The translations under genes and the position numbers were made by a program. A DNA stretch of 11,499 bases, taken from positions 1 through 11,499 of the forward strand of contig CAZJOD010000120.1 of NCBI GenBank assembly GCA_964547525.1. Direction: 5' to 3'. This document shows positions 1-6,914 of the stretch, piece after piece; within the stretch, counting starts at the first letter, position 1; the number at the start of each line of letters is the position of its first letter. This DNA comes from CAZJOD01 sp964547525. Its GTDB lineage: Bacteria > Bacillota > Clostridia > JAAYHZ01. The notes beneath the pieces were generated by a model. That model did no database searches and was not told where the DNA came from. It saw nothing but the letters and a program-made list of their open reading frames with translations.

Positions 1-849
1 AGCTGCAATTATAATTAACGTAAGGATCATTCTTGCCACTGAATCCCCTTTTATACCTTCTCCCATACCCTCGGTTTCACCTAGTAAACTCAGAAGCATT
101 ATGTTATTATATATTTGTACATTATTATTTCCGTAATAAATATCGTTTTTTATTAAACTCAAAAGTAAGTCCTTTGATTTTGAATACGATAAACCGGGTT
201 TTATTTTAAAAAACACACTGATATTAGTTGAATTGTTTTCTATAAGACTATTATATGCGTCTTTCGAAACAGGTGCGACCGAGCCGGTCTGCACACCTGT
301 TTGAACATTCCATCTGGCGCTTTTATACACTCCGGTAACAGTAAACTCTTGTTCTAAAACCGGCAGCAGCTCTGATAAATTGTATGAATACGGTTTAAGA
401 CTTATTTTCATACCTTCATTAAATTCGGTACCTAGTTTTTTTAATACCGATTGTTCTAGCATTATTTCCATACCTTTATCAGGCATCCGACCATATAAGA
501 TTACCAAACTGTTTAATTCAAAAGCCGATTCATCCCAGTGTCCAAGAGCCAGTTCAACATCACTGTCACTAAGCTTAAACGTCCCTATATTCTTAACTAT
601 GCCTGCATTTTGAACATAAATATGATTTCTCACCAATTTTGCTTGAGATTCGCTTATGTTTAAAAAAGCATAATGAAATTCACCATAGTTTTTAGATACA
701 CTGATTATTTCTGTTGCATGCATGCTATCTCTGATTATTCCGATTGAACAAATAAGAGCGCAGGCAAGTATTATTCCCATACATGTCATAAGAGTCCTAT
801 TCGAGAATTTTTTCATATATCGTATAGACAAGCCAAGGTAACTCTTCAT
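1..849 (-). CDS. ABC transporter permease, FtsX/MacB type (N-terminal part, cut by window edge)
   Basis: Membrane subunit of an ABC transporter, partner of the ATPase encoded just upstream. Only the first 283 codons are present; the frame is open to base 1, so the C-terminal part lies outside. The start ATG (849-847) overlaps the ATPase stop as ATGA and has an AAGGTG Shine-Dalgarno at 860-855. Residues 1-18 are basic and cytoplasmic (K13, K14, R18), residues about 19-39 form the first membrane helix, followed by a long polar extracytoplasmic domain (about 42-270), and a second hydrophobic helix begins near 274 at the window edge. One helix, a large outer domain, then further helices is the MacB_PCD/FtsX layout. 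Members usually work as mechanotransmission machines or in lipoprotein, peptide or antimicrobial handling rather than classical transport. The substrate cannot be read from this part. The membrane topology is read from hydrophobicity; the family call is inference from layout and neighbour. Confidence 0.88.
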   Translation of the reverse strand, partial: MKSYLGLSIRYMKKFSNRTLMTCMGIILACALICSIGIIRDSMHATEIISVSKNYGEFHYAFLNISESQAKLVRNHIYVQNAGIVKNIGTFKLSDSDVELALGHWDESAFELNSLVILYGRMPDKGMEIMLEQSVLKKLGTEFNEGMKISLKPYSYNLSELLPVLEQEFTVTGVYKSARWNVQTGVQTGSVAPVSKDAYNSLIENNSTNISVFFKIKPGLSYSKSKDLLLSLIKNDIYYGNNNVQIYNNIMLLSLLGETEGMGEGIKGDSVARMILTLIIIAA

Positions 850-1529
850 TTTATCACCTTCTTATCTCCGGTTATCCTACCGTCTTCTATGGTTAGAATT
901 CTATCCGCTCTTTGAGCTATTGATATGTCGTGTGTGATCATAACCAACGTTTGATTAAACTTTTTTACCGATTCAATTAATAAGTTGAGCACCTGCAAAC
1001 CGGATTCGGAGTCTAAGTTACCGGTAGGTTCGTCTGCAAAAACAATTGACGGTTTGTTCGCTAAAGCTCTTGCTATGGCAACTCTTTGCTGCTGTCCCCC
1101 GGACAAGGCACCGGGCAGATGTGAAAGCCTGTTATTCAGTCCCAAAGTTTTTATAATTTCATTCACATACACTTTGTCTATTTGTCTTCCGTCAAGAATT
1201 ACAGGTAATACTATATTTTCATATGCAGTCAATACAGGTATCAGATTAAAGAATTGAAATACAAAACCCATACTTCTTCTTCTGACAATAGACAATCTTT
1301 CATCGTCATATTTAGTAATATCATCTCCGGCCAAATAGATTTTCCCCGAATCAGGCTTATCCAATGTCCCCAATAAATGCAGCAATGTAGATTTCCCCGA
1401 TCCGCTAGGTCCTGTCACAGCTACAAATTCCCCGCCTCTAAATTCAATATCAACCGGTTTTAACGCATGTATCTTTGTTTCTCCTTTTCCATAGGTTTTA
1501 GATATTTTATCCGCTTTTAAAATAACCAC
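846..1529 (-). CDS. ABC transporter ATP-binding protein, MacB/LolD type
   Basis: Cytoplasmic ATPase that powers the FtsX-type permease encoded downstream. From the chosen GTG the protein has 227 residues, the usual size. Visible motifs: Walker A GPSGSGKST (40-48), Q-loop Q92 in FVFQFFNLIP, signature LSGGQQQR (142-149), Walker B IVFADEP with E167, D-loop around N171-D173, and switch H200 in ITHD. The sequence after the Q-loop and the ADEPTGNLD stretch are typical of the MacB/LolD/FtsE group. Start choice: GTG at 1529 follows a GGAGGT at 1542-1537 with 7 bases between. The in-frame ATG at 1544 overlaps that Shine-Dalgarno, and the ATG at 1577 lies upstream of the predicted -10 box, so neither is likely. 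The gene shares its last bases with the permease start (ATGA), implying translational coupling. The upstream two-component genes are probable regulators. Confidence 0.95.
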   Translation of the reverse strand: MVILKADKISKTYGKGETKIHALKPVDIEFRGGEFVAVTGPSGSGKSTLLHLLGTLDKPDSGKIYLAGDDITKYDDERLSIVRRRSMGFVFQFFNLIPVLTAYENIVLPVILDGRQIDKVYVNEIIKTLGLNNRLSHLPGALSGGQQQRVAIARALANKPSIVFADEPTGNLDSESGLQVLNLLIESVKKFNQTLVMITHDISIAQRADRILTIEDGRITGDKKVIK

Positions 1530-1536
1530 AATAAAT

Positions 1537-1542
1537 ACCTCC
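1537..1542 (-). promoter_or_regulatory. Ribosome binding site that fixes the GTG start of the ABC ATPase
   Basis: The minus strand reads GGAGGT seven bases before GTG (1529-1527). It overlaps the alternative ATG at 1544, which itself has no Shine-Dalgarno upstream. Confidence 0.8.
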
Positions 1543-1562
1543 ATGATTTTGTCTACAAAAAA

Positions 1563-1616
1563 ATTATACCAAAGCATTCTTACAATACTATAGACATTAC
1601 CTTACAGTTTAGTAAG
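1563..1616 (-). promoter_or_regulatory. Promoter of the MacB-type ABC operon with probable response-regulator sites
   Basis: On the minus strand there is an extended -10 element, TGGTATAAT (1571-1563), about 27 bases before the likely GTG start if transcription begins near 1556. At the -35 distance (1591-1586) the sequence is ATAGTA, which is not a -35 box. Instead TGTAAG occurs twice in the same orientation (1606-1601 and 1584-1579), exactly 22 bases apart, two turns of the 11-base repeat register that OmpR/PhoB-type regulators use. The upstream copy is also one arm of an inverted repeat, CTTAC-N6-GTAAG (1616-1601). This suggests activation by the adjacent response regulator. The motifs are seen; the binding is inference. 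Confidence 0.6.
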
Positions 1617-1636
1617 ATTAAAAACTTTCGTAATAA

Positions 1637-2878
1637 CTAATCTTTTAGACTTAAAAACATTGGCAGGCTAACTGTAAAAACGCTACCTATACCGACTTGA
1701 CTTTTTACTGATATGTTCCCTCCGTGCTTTTCTACTATCAGCTTTGTTAATGCAAGACCTAAACCGGAGCCTTTACGGTCGTCAGTTTCGTCACCACGAT
1801 AAAATATTTCAAAAATATGAGGCAGGTGCTCCGGATTAATGCCTTTTCCCGTATCTTCCACATCAATATTCAACATATTACCTGTCGGATATAATCTTAC
1901 ATTTATGTCGCCTTTTTCATCCGTATATTTAATGGCGTTTGTTAATATGTTGGTCATAACCTCAAAGATCCATGTATTGTCATGTAAAACAATATAATTC
2001 ATCTTACTCGTAACTTCTATTTTTATATTTTTTGCAGCGCTTATGGGTTTAACACTTTCAACCGTTTTATTCACAGTATCATTAATGCTCAACATGCGCT
2101 TGTTTATACCGACTGTGCCCGCTTCAATTCGTGCGATCCTTAATAGGGTGTTAACCAGCCAGTCCATCTTATCAAGTTCGTCTATACTCCTATGCAGAAA
2201 ATCGACACGAGTCTCATTGTCAACTCCTTCCAGCATAAGTTCGTTAAATAATTTTAAAGAAGCTACAGGAGTTTTAAATTGATGTGATATTAACGATATC
2301 ATTTTTTTTAAGTATTCTTTTTCTTTGTTAATTTGTAAAAAAGAATGCTTTAATCTCTCTGACATCATATTAAGCTGGTATGCCAAGACAGCCGAGGTTC
2401 CCTCTCCCTCATAACCCGATAATACATTAAACCTTCCTGTCATTATTCCTTCAATATGAAGTGTGAATTGTTTTAGCCTGTTATATATTGATAATACAGG
2501 CAGGGAACTTATTATAAATAAAATAATAAAGATTACCGATATAAATAACAAAAGACCTGTTAAGGTCTTTTTCATATTTTCATATAAAAGTCTGTCCGCT
2601 GCAATATAAAATCGAACATCCTCTTTTCTAATTATTGTGGAACTTTTTTCTTCTACAGGATATTTAGACAGAACATATTCAATTTCATCAGAAAATTCAG
2701 GGTATTTTTCCGATACAATATCCACTATATAAGAATCTCTGGCTCTTAACAATATATTTAAATTTTGATATTGTACAGAAATATATATAAAGCAAAAAGC
2801 TAATATCATGATTAATATAATCATGAAAATAATTAATATATTTCGATGCTCGGTATTTTTAAAAATACTTGCAAACAT
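1637..2878 (-). CDS. Sensor histidine kinase, two membrane helices (HisKA/HATPase_c)
   Basis: Membrane sensor kinase, cognate to the response regulator encoded 35 bases upstream. From ATG 2878 it has 413 residues. Helix 1 is about 13-34, an outer loop of about 70 residues follows (35-104), helix 2 is about 106-128, then a HAMP-like linker to about 190. The phosphoacceptor is H199 in ISHQFKTP, a variant of the usual SHELRTP with Gln after the His. The N-box holds N310 and N314 (NILTNAIKY), the G1 box is DTGKG (342-346), the F-box HIFEIFYRG (354-362) and the G2 box GSGLG (370-374), so the catalytic parts are intact. The outer loop is longer than in the intramembrane-sensing BceS type, so direct ligand sensing outside the membrane is possible. 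ATG 2878 was chosen because AAGGTGG lies 8 bases upstream (2893-2887); an earlier in-frame GTG at 2890 overlaps that site. The signal is unknown. Confidence 0.95.
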   Translation of the reverse strand: MFASIFKNTEHRNILIIFMIILIMILAFCFIYISVQYQNLNILLRARDSYIVDIVSEKYPEFSDEIEYVLSKYPVEEKSSTIIRKEDVRFYIAADRLLYENMKKTLTGLLLFISVIFIILFIISSLPVLSIYNRLKQFTLHIEGIMTGRFNVLSGYEGEGTSAVLAYQLNMMSERLKHSFLQINKEKEYLKKMISLISHQFKTPVASLKLFNELMLEGVDNETRVDFLHRSIDELDKMDWLVNTLLRIARIEAGTVGINKRMLSINDTVNKTVESVKPISAAKNIKIEVTSKMNYIVLHDNTWIFEVMTNILTNAIKYTDEKGDINVRLYPTGNMLNIDVEDTGKGINPEHLPHIFEIFYRGDETDDRKGSGLGLALTKLIVEKHGGNISVKSQVGIGSVFTVSLPMFLSLKD

Positions 2879-2913
2879 GATAAATACCACCTTGAGTTAC
2901 ATATACTTCACAT

Positions 2914-3615
2914 TTATTCATCGTTTCTTTTTCTCTCAACCCACCTGTACCCTAATCCCCGTACAGTTTTAATATTTACAGGTTCCGAAGGATTATCTTC
3001 GATTTTTTCCCGTAACCTTCTTATATAAACCGATATGGTATTTTCATCATAAAATGCCGTATCTTCAACAGAAAGCCGGGACAAGATAAACTCTTTAGAT
3101 AATACTCTGTCTGAATTTTTTAAAAACAATAATAACAACCTATATTCATTTGCACTCAGTAAAAGATCCACACCGTTCTTTTGAACTTTGTATGAATCGG
3201 TATCCAAAAATATATCATTACTGATTATTTTAGATGAAAAATCCGAACGACTCCCATTTTGCTTATATCTTCGTAGCACGGCATTGACTCTGGAGATAAG
3301 CTCGCTAAGTCCGAAAGGTTTGGTAATGTAATCATCGGCTCCGTTATCCAAACCCATCACTATCCCCGTTTCTTCATCTTGAACTGTTAAAAATATTATA
3401 GGTACCGATGAATTCCTTCTTATTTTTTTACATAAATCAAACCCGTTACCATCAGGAAGCATCACATCCAATAATACCAATTCGTATGAACCGTTACTTA
3501 ACCTTCGCTCCGCTTCTTGCACGGTATAAGCACAGTTTACAGAAAAACCTTTGCTTTCAAGTGCGAAAGCCAAACCTCTGCTAAGAGATTTATCATCTTC
3601 CACTAACAATATCAA
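2914..3615 (-). CDS. Response regulator, OmpR/PhoB family
   Basis: Transcription factor switched on by phosphorylation from the neighbouring kinase. It has 233 residues. The receiver domain (about 1-115) shows the acidic pair D7-D8, phosphoacceptor D50 in LLDVMLPDG, T77 and K99 in TKPF, all conserved. The C-terminal winged-helix domain (about 130-230) ends with the family hallmark VRGLGYRW. The start codon is TTG at 3615-3613; GAGGTG at 3628-3623 with 7 bases between supports it, and no ATG is suitably placed. The kinase gene follows after 35 bases, so the two are co-transcribed. Probable targets are the ABC operon promoter at 1563-1616 and possibly its own promoter: the heptamer TGTAAGG occurs both at 1606-1600 and at 3734-3728 on the minus strand. 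Confidence 0.95.
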   Translation of the reverse strand: MILLVEDDKSLSRGLAFALESKGFSVNCAYTVQEAERRLSNGSYELVLLDVMLPDGNGFDLCKKIRRNSSVPIIFLTVQDEETGIVMGLDNGADDYITKPFGLSELISRVNAVLRRYKQNGSRSDFSSKIISNDIFLDTDSYKVQKNGVDLLLSANEYRLLLLFLKNSDRVLSKEFILSRLSVEDTAFYDENTISVYIRRLREKIEDNPSEPVNIKTVRGLGYRWVERKRNDE

Positions 3616-3620
3616 TGCTT

Positions 3621-3628
3621 CTCACCTC
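3621..3628 (-). promoter_or_regulatory. Ribosome binding site for the TTG start of the response regulator
   Basis: The minus strand reads GAGGTGAG here. Its GAGGTG core lies 7 bases before TTG 3615, which decides this non-ATG start. Confidence 0.7.
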
Positions 3629-3766
3629 TTGGTTTTTATATTAATAACTTTTCTATATACCGTAGAACTCAATGTGATAACTTGTAGTTAAAAGTTAGAT
3701 AATAGATAAATAGTAAATGAAGCTAAGCCTTACATACATAAATTAAGAATAATAACAAAAGGACCT

Positions 3767-4267
3767 TTAAATCTTTTTAAATTCTGTAACCAAATCCTCG
3801 GCCCATTTGTTTACGTTATGCTCGTTTGTCACATCCAAAGGAGCTCCTTTTTTTATTCCGAACATTACCCTGAAGGGAGCGGGAAACGGAGAACCTACTT
3901 TTCCTCCGAATATGTAAGTTGAAAAAGGATTAATTTTAGCTTTAATTTGGTCCATGCTTGATTTTATGGCATTCTTCCAAACTTCCCTGCCATCTACAAT
4001 CAGGTACGAAACTGCAAAGCACGCACAAGGAGTACTTTTTAGTTTTTCCATATTGTCTTCAACAAATTTTAAAGCTTCAGGTATCCATTTCATGCCGTTT
4101 ATAGGAGCACCAATTACAATTCCCGTATATTCATCTAAACTATCGACTTTATCTATCTCCGAAACATTTACCGTTAATCCGTGTTTTTGCAAAGTATTGC
4201 CGATAGCTTCCGATATTTCTTTTGTAGTCCCTGTTTTTGTGGCATACGCAACCAATATTTTACTCAT
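3767..4267 (-). CDS. Flavodoxin-domain protein, HemG-like (Flavodoxin_5 type)
   Basis: Small cytoplasmic FMN-binding electron carrier or oxidoreductase. It has 166 residues, close to the usual flavodoxin length. The N-terminal strand ILVAYATKTGTTKEI (4-18) carries the phosphate-binding loop T10-x-T12-G-x-T15. IVIGAPINGMKW (50-61) and the region around CACFAVS (81-87) match the second and third strand/loop positions of flavodoxins, and FGGKVG (120-125) resembles the HemG-type fourth strand. HemG oxidises protoporphyrinogen, but many clostridial relatives have no shown function, so no symbol is given. ATG 4267 has AAGGAG at 4279-4274, 6 bases upstream; an upstream in-frame TTG at 4285 precedes that site and is rejected. 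It has its own promoter (4326-4354) and appears monocistronic. No functional link to either flanking operon is visible. Confidence 0.85.
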   Translation of the reverse strand: MSKILVAYATKTGTTKEISEAIGNTLQKHGLTVNVSEIDKVDSLDEYTGIVIGAPINGMKWIPEALKFVEDNMEKLKSTPCACFAVSYLIVDGREVWKNAIKSSMDQIKAKINPFSTYIFGGKVGSPFPAPFRVMFGIKKGAPLDVTNEHNVNKWAEDLVTEFKKI

Positions 4268-4325
4268 TCTAATCTCCTTTTGCAATAGAGTTTATATGGA
4301 TCCAAATCGTCACCATATAATAATA

Positions 4326-4354
4326 ATTATATATTTTGTGGATACGGGATGCAA
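4326..4354 (-). promoter_or_regulatory. Sigma-A type promoter of the flavodoxin gene
   Basis: The minus strand reads TTGCAT (4354-4349), a 17-base spacer, and TATAAT (4331-4326). This is a near-consensus housekeeping promoter about 60 bases before the ATG at 4267. Confidence 0.65.
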
Positions 4355-4576
4355 TTATCTTTTAAATTTTTTATAGTATATTTACCATTTTATACAATGC
4401 AAAAACTAAATTTGAAATCATAAGGAATTTTTTTTGCTTTATTCATTTTAAACACAATTGTTAACTTATTGCTTATATACAAATTGATTTTAAATCTTGC
4501 TTATAATATTTTATATATTAATATAAACATATTAAACCTATATAAAGTCTTTTTTTCATATACTTACATAAAGCTA

Positions 4577-4605
4577 TTTACAATATAAAAAATATGATAT
4601 ATAGT
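4577..4605 (+). promoter_or_regulatory. Sigma-A type promoter of the peptide importer operon
   Basis: TTTACA (4577-4582), a spacer of exactly 17 bases, and TATAGT (4600-4605). Each hexamer differs from consensus at one base. Predicted transcription start is near 4612, giving a leader of about 64 bases before the ATG at 4676. Confidence 0.65.
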
Positions 4606-4631
4606 TACGTTAAGATTACTGCATAATTTAG

Positions 4632-4650
4632 TCAATCCATATAGGATTGA
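4632..4650 (+). promoter_or_regulatory. Inverted repeat in the leader of the binding-protein gene
   Basis: TCAATCC (4632-4638) and GGATTGA (4644-4650) are perfect inverted 7-base arms with a 5-base centre. The repeat lies 20-38 bases after the predicted transcription start and 11 bases before the AAGGAGG ribosome site. It could be a repressor operator or a small hairpin in the mRNA leader. There is no T-run after it, so it is not a terminator. Confidence 0.4.
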
Positions 4651-4675
4651 TTGTCAATAAAAGGAGGAATCAAGT

Positions 4676-6667
4676 ATGAAACCAAGGTCATTTTTTGCAC
4701 TCCTACTTGCGGCGGTTATGCTTACAGTCATGTTGACGGGTTGTCAATCTTACAACCCTACATATGACACGTTAGTTATAGCCACAGCGACATTCGAGGG
4801 CAAATTCAACCCGTTCTATGCGGAAAGTGCTTATGACATGCAAGTTCTTGACCAAATCTTCGTTAATCCGCAAATAGTCAATGAGAACAATCAGCTACAG
4901 GATTGGGCCGGTTCAATCAAATTCAAAGAAATAACCGCTGCCGACGGTCATACCCAAGTGGAATACACTATTAAAATTAAAAAAGGTATGAAGTTCACAG
5001 ACGGTGTCGAAGTAACGATTGACGACTTGATCTATTACTATTATGTACTGGCCGATCCTTCGTATACAGGACCTTCAAGTACATTCTATACGGAGGACAT
5101 AGTAGGATTGAAGGAATACTACTATGACGACCCCAATTATTCCACAGTAATAGCCGAATATGATAAAATGGTGGCTCAAAAATACAGCCCCGGTACCATA
5201 TCAAAAGAAGACTTCCTTACATATTTAATTGAAACAAATCTGGAAGGCTGGTGGAACGGGAATCCTGCCGGGTTGGTTGCAAAAGATTATACCTGGACAG
5301 ATTATATCATTGATGAAGGCTTTGAAGAGGAACTTGGTAAAATAAATGCAAGTGATCCGAAAGCCATGCTTGAACTGCTTGCTTTAATAGAATACACAAA
5401 TTATGCTCAATACTATGATCCTTCTACATGGTGGGGTAACAAGCTTTCAGAGGATTACATAGCAGGTAATTTGGCCGACGGAATTGATGTACCAACCATA
5501 TCGGGTATTAAAAAAGTTGATAACTATACTTGTACCGTATTATATAATTCGGTAAATATTTACGGAGACCGTGCCGTAAACGGCTTCTTGGCACCTTCCC
5601 ATTACTATGGTGAATTTACAAAGGGAAAAGCCGAGGCGGTTGTAAGTAAAAATATGGATGTGCCAATGGGATCCGGTCCGTATATATGGGGTGGTTTTGC
5701 AGACAACATAGTTACTTGTACTGCAAATGAAAATTACTTCCAAGGCAAACCGTTCATCTCGACTGTAAAATGGCAAGTATATAATGATGATGATATTTAT
5801 GCGGCATTTGTTGCGGGGAATATCGATATTGCCAATCCGACACTTAACAAAGACAAATTACAGGAGTTTATCGATGCCGGTCTTGCATATGATTTAATGG
5901 ACAATAACGGTTACGGTTATTTGGGCATTAATGCGAATAAAGTTGACAAGCTTGTCAGAAAAGGATTTATGCACCTGTTAAACCGTGGCCCTTCTGTTGA
6001 AGGTTATTACGGAACAATGGCCCAACTCATAGAACGCCCAATGACAACAACATTAGCGGAATATCCGGACGGTGCTGAAGAGTTCTACGGCTACAGTCCT
6101 GCAAAAGCGTTAGATTATTTCAAACAAGCCGGGTATGAACAAGTTAACGGAAAATTAGTTAAAAACGGAAAACAGCTCGTTCTCAATGTTTATATCGGTG
6201 GTGACGGTGTAGGTAACCATCCCGGTTACGCAATGTTAACACAAGCTGCAAACGATCTGGCCGCAATGGGTGGCGAACTAATAATCAACGATGTACAGTT
6301 CGCAGTATTGCAAAGTGCTATGAACAGCGGAGAAGCCGATATGTTCGTTTTAGCGTGGGGTGCCGTAACCACATGTGATCAAAGAACAACTTACATGACA
6401 GGTGCCGGACAGAATCGTGTAAACATAAGTAACTCAACTCTTGATAATCTGCTTGAAAAGATTGTTATAACAATCGATTTAAAAGAAAGGCAGAAACTTG
6501 TCGCACAAGCTTTGGATATCGTCATGGATGAAGCGGTTGAAATGCCTCTTTATCAGAGGAAAAACGGTTTGGTATACAATCCCGTTACCGTAGACATATC
6601 ATCCTTACCAAAGACTTCGACATACTGGACATATGAAAAACAACTCTGGAAACTTAAGCTTAACTAA
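4676..6667 (+). CDS. Peptide-type ABC transporter substrate-binding lipoprotein (SBP_bac_5 family)
   Basis: Extracellular lipid-anchored receptor that would capture peptides or related solutes and deliver them to the OppBC channel. It has 663 residues against about 520-560 for typical family members. A signal peptide (basic K2, R4; hydrophobic 6-20) ends in the lipobox LTGC with C23 as the lipid-modified residue. The N-terminal lobe shows the family pattern: FNPFY (44-48), KIKKGMKFTDG (100-110), then VTIDDLIYYY (113-122) in place of the usual VTAEDV segment. Roughly residues 150-268, rich in Tyr and Trp, lie between that block and SGIKKVDNYT (276-285), where family members are nearly continuous; this is the extra length. 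The C-terminal region has the usual late motif VEMPLYQRKNG. AAGGAGG (4661-4667) precedes the ATG by 8 bases. It is the first gene of the operon and is followed by a stem-loop that may limit read-through. Substrate not determinable. Confidence 0.93.
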   Translation: MKPRSFFALLLAAVMLTVMLTGCQSYNPTYDTLVIATATFEGKFNPFYAESAYDMQVLDQIFVNPQIVNENNQLQDWAGSIKFKEITAADGHTQVEYTIKIKKGMKFTDGVEVTIDDLIYYYYVLADPSYTGPSSTFYTEDIVGLKEYYYDDPNYSTVIAEYDKMVAQKYSPGTISKEDFLTYLIETNLEGWWNGNPAGLVAKDYTWTDYIIDEGFEEELGKINASDPKAMLELLALIEYTNYAQYYDPSTWWGNKLSEDYIAGNLADGIDVPTISGIKKVDNYTCTVLYNSVNIYGDRAVNGFLAPSHYYGEFTKGKAEAVVSKNMDVPMGSGPYIWGGFADNIVTCTANENYFQGKPFISTVKWQVYNDDDIYAAFVAGNIDIANPTLNKDKLQEFIDAGLAYDLMDNNGYGYLGINANKVDKLVRKGFMHLLNRGPSVEGYYGTMAQLIERPMTTTLAEYPDGAEEFYGYSPAKALDYFKQAGYEQVNGKLVKNGKQLVLNVYIGGDGVGNHPGYAMLTQAANDLAAMGGELIINDVQFAVLQSAMNSGEADMFVLAWGAVTTCDQRTTYMTGAGQNRVNISNSTLDNLLEKIVITIDLKERQKLVAQALDIVMDEAVEMPLYQRKNGLVYNPVTVDISSLPKTSTYWTYEKQLWKLKLN

Positions 6668-6676
6668 AAATTGTTG

Positions 6677-6714
6677 ATAATTCTCTCCGTTATAATAACG
6701 GAGAGAATTATTTT
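6677..6714 (+). terminator. Strong stem-loop after the binding-protein gene (terminator or attenuator)
   Basis: A perfect 16-base stem (6677-6692 pairing with 6696-6711) with a TAA loop starts 10 bases after the stop codon. Only four T follow (6711-6714), then A-rich sequence, so termination may be partial. In binding-protein operons such hairpins often stabilise the upstream message and reduce read-through into the permease genes, matching the need for excess binding protein. The structure is seen; the role is inferred. Confidence 0.75.
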
Positions 6715-6869
6715 AAATTAAGGTAAACATGATACTAATAATAAGTATGGTGTGTTAACAGTTATTTATTACCTTACATATTAACATCCGATAACATAAT
6801 ACCGGTTTAATATATGCATAATCAAAACTATTTTCTGTTACAGATACTTTATGTAAGTGACTTAATATA

Positions 6870-6881
6870 GGGATATATCCC
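6870..6881. promoter_or_regulatory. 12-base perfect palindrome upstream of oppB
   Basis: GGGATATATCCC is a perfect palindrome 33 bases before the oppB ATG, in the 247-base gap after the stem-loop. It may be an operator or a small leader hairpin. A weak TAATAT lies just upstream (6863-6868), but I see no convincing -35, so a separate oppB promoter is not called. Confidence 0.3.
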
Positions 6882-6914
6882 TGACATCATTAATATCGGA
6901 AGGAAGTAGAAAAA

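Larger units (their letters stand above)
4268..4675. other. Divergent intergenic region between flavodoxin gene and importer operon
   Basis: About 400 very AT-rich bases with no credible coding frame. It holds the leftward flavodoxin promoter (4326-4354), the rightward promoter of the binding-protein gene (4577-4605), and an inverted repeat in that gene's leader (4632-4650). A further TATAAT at about 4500-4506 on the plus strand has no -35 at a proper distance and is not called. Between 4360 and 4560 nothing else stands out beyond A/T runs. Confidence 0.7.

Noticed and set aside
985..1257. Plus-strand open frame of 90 codons inside the ABC ATPase gene
   Set aside because: Antisense to the signature and Walker B region of a clear ATPase; no family resemblance.
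1530..1577. Longer N-terminus for the ABC ATPase from ATG 1577
   Set aside because: That ATG lies upstream of the predicted -10 box and lacks a ribosome site; GTG 1529 has an ideal one and gives the normal family length.
1614..1644. Inverted repeat AAGATTA/TAATCTT around the kinase stop as a terminator
   Set aside because: Arms are only 7 A/T-rich pairs with a 17-base loop and no T-run follows; termination is not supported.
2043..2282. Plus-strand open frame of 79 codons inside the histidine kinase gene
   Set aside because: It is the antisense of a well-conserved kinase domain, has low-complexity Ser/Leu composition and no ribosome site.
3616..3766. Promoter for the two-component genes
   Set aside because: A promoter is expected here, but candidates such as TATATAG with AGTTAT upstream or TTGAGT without a spaced -10 are too weak to place.
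3954..4376. Plus-strand open frame of 140 codons over the flavodoxin gene and its promoter
   Set aside because: It is antisense to the flavodoxin gene, which has a proper start, motifs and promoter; no ribosome site is seen for the opposite frame.
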